Shown one piece after another: positions 6,227 to 8,122 of a DNA stretch of 8,122 nt. Each line of letters begins with the position of its first letter. The first letter of the stretch is position 1. The notes under the pieces were generated by a model that searched no databases, had not been told where the DNA came from, and saw only the letters and a list, made by a program, of their open reading frames with translations. A program made the position numbers and the translations under genes. The stretch is from contig JAWRJC010000154.1 of the NCBI GenBank assembly GCA_040307715.1, positions 1-8,122 on the forward strand, written 5' to 3'. Source of the DNA: RUG13615 sp040307715. GTDB lineage: Bacteria > Bacillota > Clostridia > Peptostreptococcales > Anaerovoracaceae.

Positions 6227-6631
6227 TTACTCTTCGAGCTGGGATGTGCAGTGCGGGCATCTGGTGGCTTCGATCGGAATCTCGCTCTTGCAGAACGGGC
6301 AGACCTTGGTGGTCGGCTCTTCTTCGACTGCCTCCGGCTCTTTTCTGAGCTTGTTCATCCCCTTGATCATGCAGAACAGGACGAATGCAATGAGGATGAA
6401 CTTGATGATCGCCATGACAAACGCGCCGTACAGGATGTCGACCCCGCCGACATTAACGGCTGCTTCGTTGAAGTCCACTTTGATGAGAAGTCCCAGCAGC
6501 GGCGAGAAAATATTGTCGACCAGTGCTGTGATGATCGCCGTGAACGCAGAGCCGATGATCATGCCGATGGCCAGGTCCATCACATTGCCCTTCATCGCGA
6601 ACTCTTTGAATTCTTTCATGAAACTCTTCAT
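6227..6631 (-). CDS. mscL: Large-conductance mechanosensitive channel MscL with a C-terminal zinc ribbon
   Basis: The 134-residue protein starts MKSFMKEFKEFAMKGNVMDL, the amphipathic N-terminal helix and K-G-N-V-x-D-L start of TM1 seen across MscL. TM1 spans about 17-45 with the glycine- and alanine-rich pore-lining stretch AIGMIIGSAF (21-30), and TM2 about 66-92. The channel is a homopentamer in the plasma membrane that opens on membrane tension and releases solutes during osmotic downshock. In place of the usual cytoplasmic helical bundle, the tail has an acidic linker (97-108) and then CPFC (111-114) and CPHC (125-128), a four-cysteine zinc-ribbon pattern. AAAGGAG at 6646-6640 lies 8 nt before the ATG, and an extended -10 promoter lies about 80 bp upstream. 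The identification is secure; the role of the ribbon is unknown. Confidence 0.96.
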   Translation of the reverse strand: MKSFMKEFKEFAMKGNVMDLAIGMIIGSAFTAIITALVDNIFSPLLGLLIKVDFNEAAVNVGGVDILYGAFVMAIIKFILIAFVLFCMIKGMNKLRKEPEAVEEEPTTKVCPFCKSEIPIEATRCPHCTSQLEE

Positions 6632-6647
6632 ACTTTATACTCCTTTC

Positions 6648-6689
6648 GGCCCTCCGGAGTGCCATCCGGAAGACAGGCCTGCATGCAGG
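6648..6689 (-). promoter_or_regulatory. Structured mscL leader: nested inverted repeats ending at the ribosome binding site
   Basis: Two TCCGGA arms (6653-6658, 6665-6670) form a hairpin with a 6-nt loop. Outer GGCC arms (6648-6651, 6676-6679) can extend it. Next to it is a perfect 12-bp palindrome, CCTGCATGCAGG (6678-6689). All of this lies in the predicted leader (from about 6705), and the outer arm ends one base from the AAAGGAG site. It matches no riboswitch class I know. Confidence 0.5.
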
Positions 6690-6711
6690 AAATACATATA
6701 ATTACAGATTG

Positions 6712-6720
6712 ATTATAGCA
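6712..6720 (-). promoter_or_regulatory. Extended -10 promoter of mscL
   Basis: The minus strand reads TGC-TATAAT, a consensus -10 with the TGn extension. The GC-rich stretch upstream has no convincing -35. Transcription from about 6705 would give a leader of some 70 nt. The promoter is probably the main one for mscL and may feed the genes beyond through the 6177-6204 hairpin. Confidence 0.72.
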
Positions 6721-6749
6721 CATCGCCCCCGCGATGCTACCCCGTTCCA

Positions 6750-6770
6750 CGCACAAAAAAGCGGGCTTTC
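6750..6770 (-). terminator. Half of a rho-independent terminator, apparently split by the IS
   Basis: The minus strand reads GAAAGCCCGCTTTTTTGTGCG, the usual 3' arm plus T-run of an intrinsic terminator, but no matching GCGGGC arm is present on the host side. The IS begins 2 bp further on, so the missing 5' arm (expected as AAAAAAGCGGGC on the minus strand, before the IS) should lie beyond the window. The intact hairpin at 6177-6204 has a very similar arm. Confidence 0.55.
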
Positions 6771-6772
6771 AA

Positions 6773-6797
6773 TGAACTAGTCAAGCAAAAGTAGACA
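6773..6797. repeat. Terminal inverted repeat, 3' end of the IS (IRR)
   Basis: It begins TGAACTAGTCA and ends with the inner box AAAGTAGACA, which is identical in the other end. The outward strand contains TTGACT (6784-6779). Confidence 0.88.
6779..6784 (-). promoter_or_regulatory. Outward -35 element (TTGACT) in the IRR: half of a junction promoter
   Basis: TTGACT points out of the element, 6 bp from its tip. Joined end to end to the other repeat with a 3-bp spacer, it would lie exactly 17 bp from TAAGAT at 8114-8109. IS3-family circles are known to form promoters in this way. In the present insertion no -10 follows at the right distance in the host flank. Confidence 0.5.
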
Positions 6798-6809
6798 GAT
6801 TTAAAAAAC

Positions 6810-7682
6810 CTAACCAAAGCCCTGTTCAAGCTTGTATTGGACAGGGCTTTTGTATTGCAGAGCATACGCAGGCCTCTCGCTGTTGTAGTATACAACATAA
6901 GCGGAGATCATTTCTTCAGCGGAATCATACCTTCGGTACCATCCTTCGGATGCCAACTCTGCCTTGATCCATCCATTAATAGATTCAATAATGGGGTTGT
7001 CTGTCGGCCTCCCAGCTCGTGACATGGAACGGATTATGTTATACTCTTTGTGAGCATTGTAAAATGCCTGCGAGGAATAGACGGAGCCCTGGTCGGTGTG
7101 GAAAGTGACTGGTTCTGCCTGTTCCTTTGCTTTTTCTATGAGATCTTCAAGACATCTGAAATAAGGTCTTCTGTCTCCTGGGGTGCCGGAAAGATGGCTG
7201 GAAAGTATCTCGTTGTTATATGTATCCAGAATATAGGTCCATTCATACCGGATTCCTTTGTGCCGGATCATCGTCATATCAGACACCACCAGTTCCATTG
7301 GCCGTTTGGCAGTCCAGTTGCCGCGGACCAGGTTAGGGAACTTCTTATGCTCCTGTCCCATTTGTGGTCTGCTCCAGTTATAATGTCTGGTTTTGGCTCG
7401 TATGCCGGCATATTTGCAGCATTTGTGCGCAAGATTGTCAGAGAACAGCCATCCGGTCTTAGCCCGAACCATTCGAGCCAGTTTGTGATACCCATAAGAA
7501 CGGTGCTGCCGATGTGCTTCCCATAGAAGTTCAGTCAGTATGTCCCGGTCTTTTTCATATCGGTTCTTTGTTCCTCTTCTGGCTCTCCATTTGTAGTAGC
7601 CGGATCTATTTACACCCATTTCCCTGCAAAGCTCTGCTATAGGGTAGTTTTTACTCAGAATATCGATGATCTGGTATTCCAT
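6810..7682 (-). CDS. IS3-family transposase OrfB (DDE integrase domain)
   Basis: The 290-residue frame carries a helix-turn-helix of the HTH_21 type (SKNYPIAELCREMGVNRSGYYKW, about 10-32), then the retroviral-type integrase core. Catalytic residues are Asp135 (VVSDMT), Asp197 (FHTDQGS) and Glu233 (NPIIESINGWIK), with 35 residues between the last two, the DD(35)E pattern of IS3. YYNSERPAYAL near the end is the usual rve_3 tail (Y-N-x-x-R-P). The frame is open well upstream of the ATG, back to the A7 site at 7742-7736. It is therefore probably made mainly as a 410-residue OrfAB fusion (102 residues of OrfA plus 308 of the OrfB frame), the active transposase. The ATG at 7682 has only AAAAGG directly abutting it, a poor site for separate initiation. 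The frame is intact. Confidence 0.93.
   Translation of the reverse strand: MEYQIIDILSKNYPIAELCREMGVNRSGYYKWRARRGTKNRYEKDRDILTELLWEAHRQHRSYGYHKLARMVRAKTGWLFSDNLAHKCCKYAGIRAKTRHYNWSRPQMGQEHKKFPNLVRGNWTAKRPMELVVSDMTMIRHKGIRYEWTYILDTYNNEILSSHLSGTPGDRRPYFRCLEDLIEKAKEQAEPVTFHTDQGSVYSSQAFYNAHKEYNIIRSMSRAGRPTDNPIIESINGWIKAELASEGWYRRYDSAEEMISAYVVYYNSERPAYALQYKSPVQYKLEQGFG
6816..6850 (+). terminator. Terminator-like hairpin inside the IS end, overlapping the orfB 3' end
   Basis: The arms AAAGCCCTGTTCAA (6816-6829) and TTGGACAGGGCTTT (6837-6850) form 14 bp with one G-U pair and a 7-nt loop. On the plus strand a short T-run (6848-6851) follows, so transcription entering from the left flank could stop here. 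On the minus strand the run of six T is 7 nt beyond the stem, which is poor for termination. The arms encode the last residues of the transposase. Confidence 0.5.
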
Positions 7683-8041
7683 CCTTTTAAAGTAACGAAT
7701 TCCTTGCTGGCACCAACTCCTTTCACTGTGTATCCTTTTTTTAACCGTTCATTCCCTATTTGCAACTTTTCAACGAGCAGTTTGAGCCGCTCTTCTTCAG
7801 AAAGCGACTTGCTGGTATGAAGTGCTGAAAATCGATTCCCGGGATGCAACTTCTCGGGGTTAAGCGCATCTTCGCCACCCTCACGGTAACGCTTTATCCA
7901 ATGTCTTAAAGTCCCTTCGGGCACATTTTCTTTCCTGGCTACTGTACAGACCGCTTGATGGTCTTCTTCACACAACTTCACATATTTGAGTCTTTCTTCA
8001 TTGGTCCATTTTCGGTCCTTTCCGCCTTTTGGCCGTCCCAT
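7655..8041 (-). CDS. IS3-family OrfA (helix-turn-helix, leucine zipper)
   Basis: The start is ATG at 8041, not the ATG at 8110: AAGGAGG at 8055-8049 lies 7 nt before it, while the upstream ATG lies within the terminal repeat and has no such site. The 128-residue product starts MGRPKGGKDRKWTNEERLKY and holds a DNA-binding HTH at about 12-55 (VARKENVPEGTLRHWIKRY). A short leucine zipper, Leu86-Leu93-Leu100, runs up to the frameshift codons. In this family OrfA binds the terminal repeats, regulates transposition and forms the N-terminal part of the OrfAB fusion. The 26 residues after the slip site (103-128) are read only when no frameshift occurs. The protein overlaps the orfB frame by 28 bp. 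Confidence 0.88.
   Translation of the reverse strand: MGRPKGGKDRKWTNEERLKYVKLCEEDHQAVCTVARKENVPEGTLRHWIKRYREGGEDALNPEKLHPGNRFSALHTSKSLSEEERLKLLVEKLQIGNERLKKGYTVKGVGASKEFVTLKGWNTRSSIF
7736..7742 (-). other. Programmed -1 ribosomal frameshift site (A7)
   Basis: In the orfA frame the codons are TTA AAA AAA GGA, so the phased heptamer is A-AAA-AAA. A slip of one base back places the ribosome in the orfB frame, which is open from here through ATG 7682 to the orfB stop (next codons AGG ATA CAC). Position and direction are as in other IS3 elements, at the end of the OrfA leucine zipper. Confidence 0.82.
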
Positions 8042-8071
8042 GACATCACCTCCTTCTTGAAAGATATCACG

Positions 8072-8107
8072 AAAAAAGTAGACACGCTTTTTTAGCATGT
8101 CTACTTT
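8072..8107 (-). terminator. Terminator hairpin just inside the 5' end of the IS, ahead of orfA
   Basis: On the minus strand AAAGTAGACA (8107-8098) pairs perfectly with TGTCTACTTT (8084-8075). A G-U and two G-C pairs extend the stem to 13 bp, with a 7-nt loop (8094-8088). The stem runs into a T-run of six (8077-8072). The first arm is the conserved inner box of the terminal repeat. The hairpin lies 17 bp upstream of the orfA ribosome binding site, so transcripts entering from outside should stop before orfA. Confidence 0.72.
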
Positions 8108-8122
8108 CATCTTACTAGTCCA
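8098..8122. repeat. Terminal inverted repeat, 5' end of the IS (IRL)
   Basis: Read inward on the minus strand it begins TGGACTAGTAAG and ends AAAGTAGACA, matching the other end at 19 of 25 positions including the last ten. It ends exactly at the window's last base. Confidence 0.88.
8109..8114 (-). promoter_or_regulatory. -10 element (TAAGAT) in the IRL: other half of a junction promoter
   Basis: TAAGAT (4 of 6 matches to TATAAT) lies 8 bp inside the tip and reads toward orfA. Paired with the TTGACT of the other end through a 3-bp junction, the spacing is 17 bp. Transcription would begin near 8102, inside the first arm of the 8072-8107 hairpin. Confidence 0.45.

Larger units (their letters stand above)
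6773..8122 (-). mobile_element. Complete IS3-family insertion sequence, 1350 bp
   Basis: The element has TG...CA ends, 25-bp imperfect terminal inverted repeats (19 of 25 match), and two overlapping transposase frames, with orfB in the -1 frame of orfA. The DDE domain has the IS3 spacing (D197 and E233 separated by 35 residues). The element is more AT-rich than its surroundings, consistent with recent arrival. Both frames are intact, so it may be active. The target duplication cannot be checked, because the outer end is the last base of the window. Confidence 0.93.

Noticed and set aside
5681..6712. Plus-strand open frame (343 codons) opposite the first thioesterase gene and mscL
   Set aside because: Antisense composition. 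It crosses the mscL promoter and the hairpin at 6177-6204.
6740..6784. Hybrid outward promoter from the IS TTGACT into the host flank driving mscL
   Set aside because: At 16-18 bp from TTGACT the flank reads CCCGCTTTTTT on the minus strand, with no -10-like hexamer. Read-through from within the IS is possible, but not a hybrid promoter.
8042..8110. Longer OrfA starting at ATG 8110
   Set aside because: The extra 23 residues come from the terminal repeat and the hairpin. AAGGAGG is placed for the ATG at 8041.
1..8122. CRISPR array, tRNA, rRNA, toxin-antitoxin or defence island
   Set aside because: No spaced direct repeats, no cloverleaf or rRNA-like stretch, and no small paired genes were seen. 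Every sizeable gap is accounted for by promoters, leaders or terminators.

Overview
The window reads as a chromosomal segment of a fairly GC-rich member of the Bacillota (Firmicutes-like). The placement rests on strong AGGAGG-type ribosome binding sites, extended -10 promoters (TGn-TATAAT), a MscL with a C-terminal zinc ribbon, and the type of IS3 element present. It is an inference; nothing here fixes the genus. The rightmost 1350 bp are visibly more AT-rich than the rest and are a complete insertion sequence.

Layout, left to right. (1) 1-1235, minus strand: a truncated EamA/DMT-type permease at the window edge, downstream of exodeoxyribonuclease III. (2) 1236-1421: a divergent promoter region. 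(3) 1422-2090, plus strand: a SIMPL (DUF541) domain protein, closed by a strong bidirectional terminator at 2119-2151. (4) 6631 down to 2171, minus strand: six closely packed genes, mscL, two tandem hotdog thioesterases, an MFS permease, a GNAT acetyltransferase and a MalY/PatB-type aminotransferase/C-S lyase. The two hotdog genes overlap by 4 bp and the last two genes are separated by one base. Only a modest terminator hairpin after mscL partly separates it from the rest. (5) 6773-8122: an IS3-family element (orfA, orfB, 25-bp terminal inverted repeats). Its outer end is the last base of the window.

How the parts work together. The five genes downstream of mscL look like one metabolic or transport operon: thioester hydrolysis, export or uptake, N-acetylation and PLP-dependent C-S cleavage. 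No substrate can be read from the sequence. The IS sits inside what appears to be a rho-independent terminator just upstream of the mscL promoter, so it may have changed transcription into mscL. The IS carries a textbook set of regulatory features: an A7 -1 frameshift site, half-promoters in its two ends that would join into a 17-bp-spaced promoter in a circular intermediate, and terminator-like hairpins just inside both ends.

I found no CRISPR array, tRNA, rRNA, phage module or recognisable defence system. The most interesting material is the regulatory anatomy of the IS and its insertion site, not a new multi-gene system.
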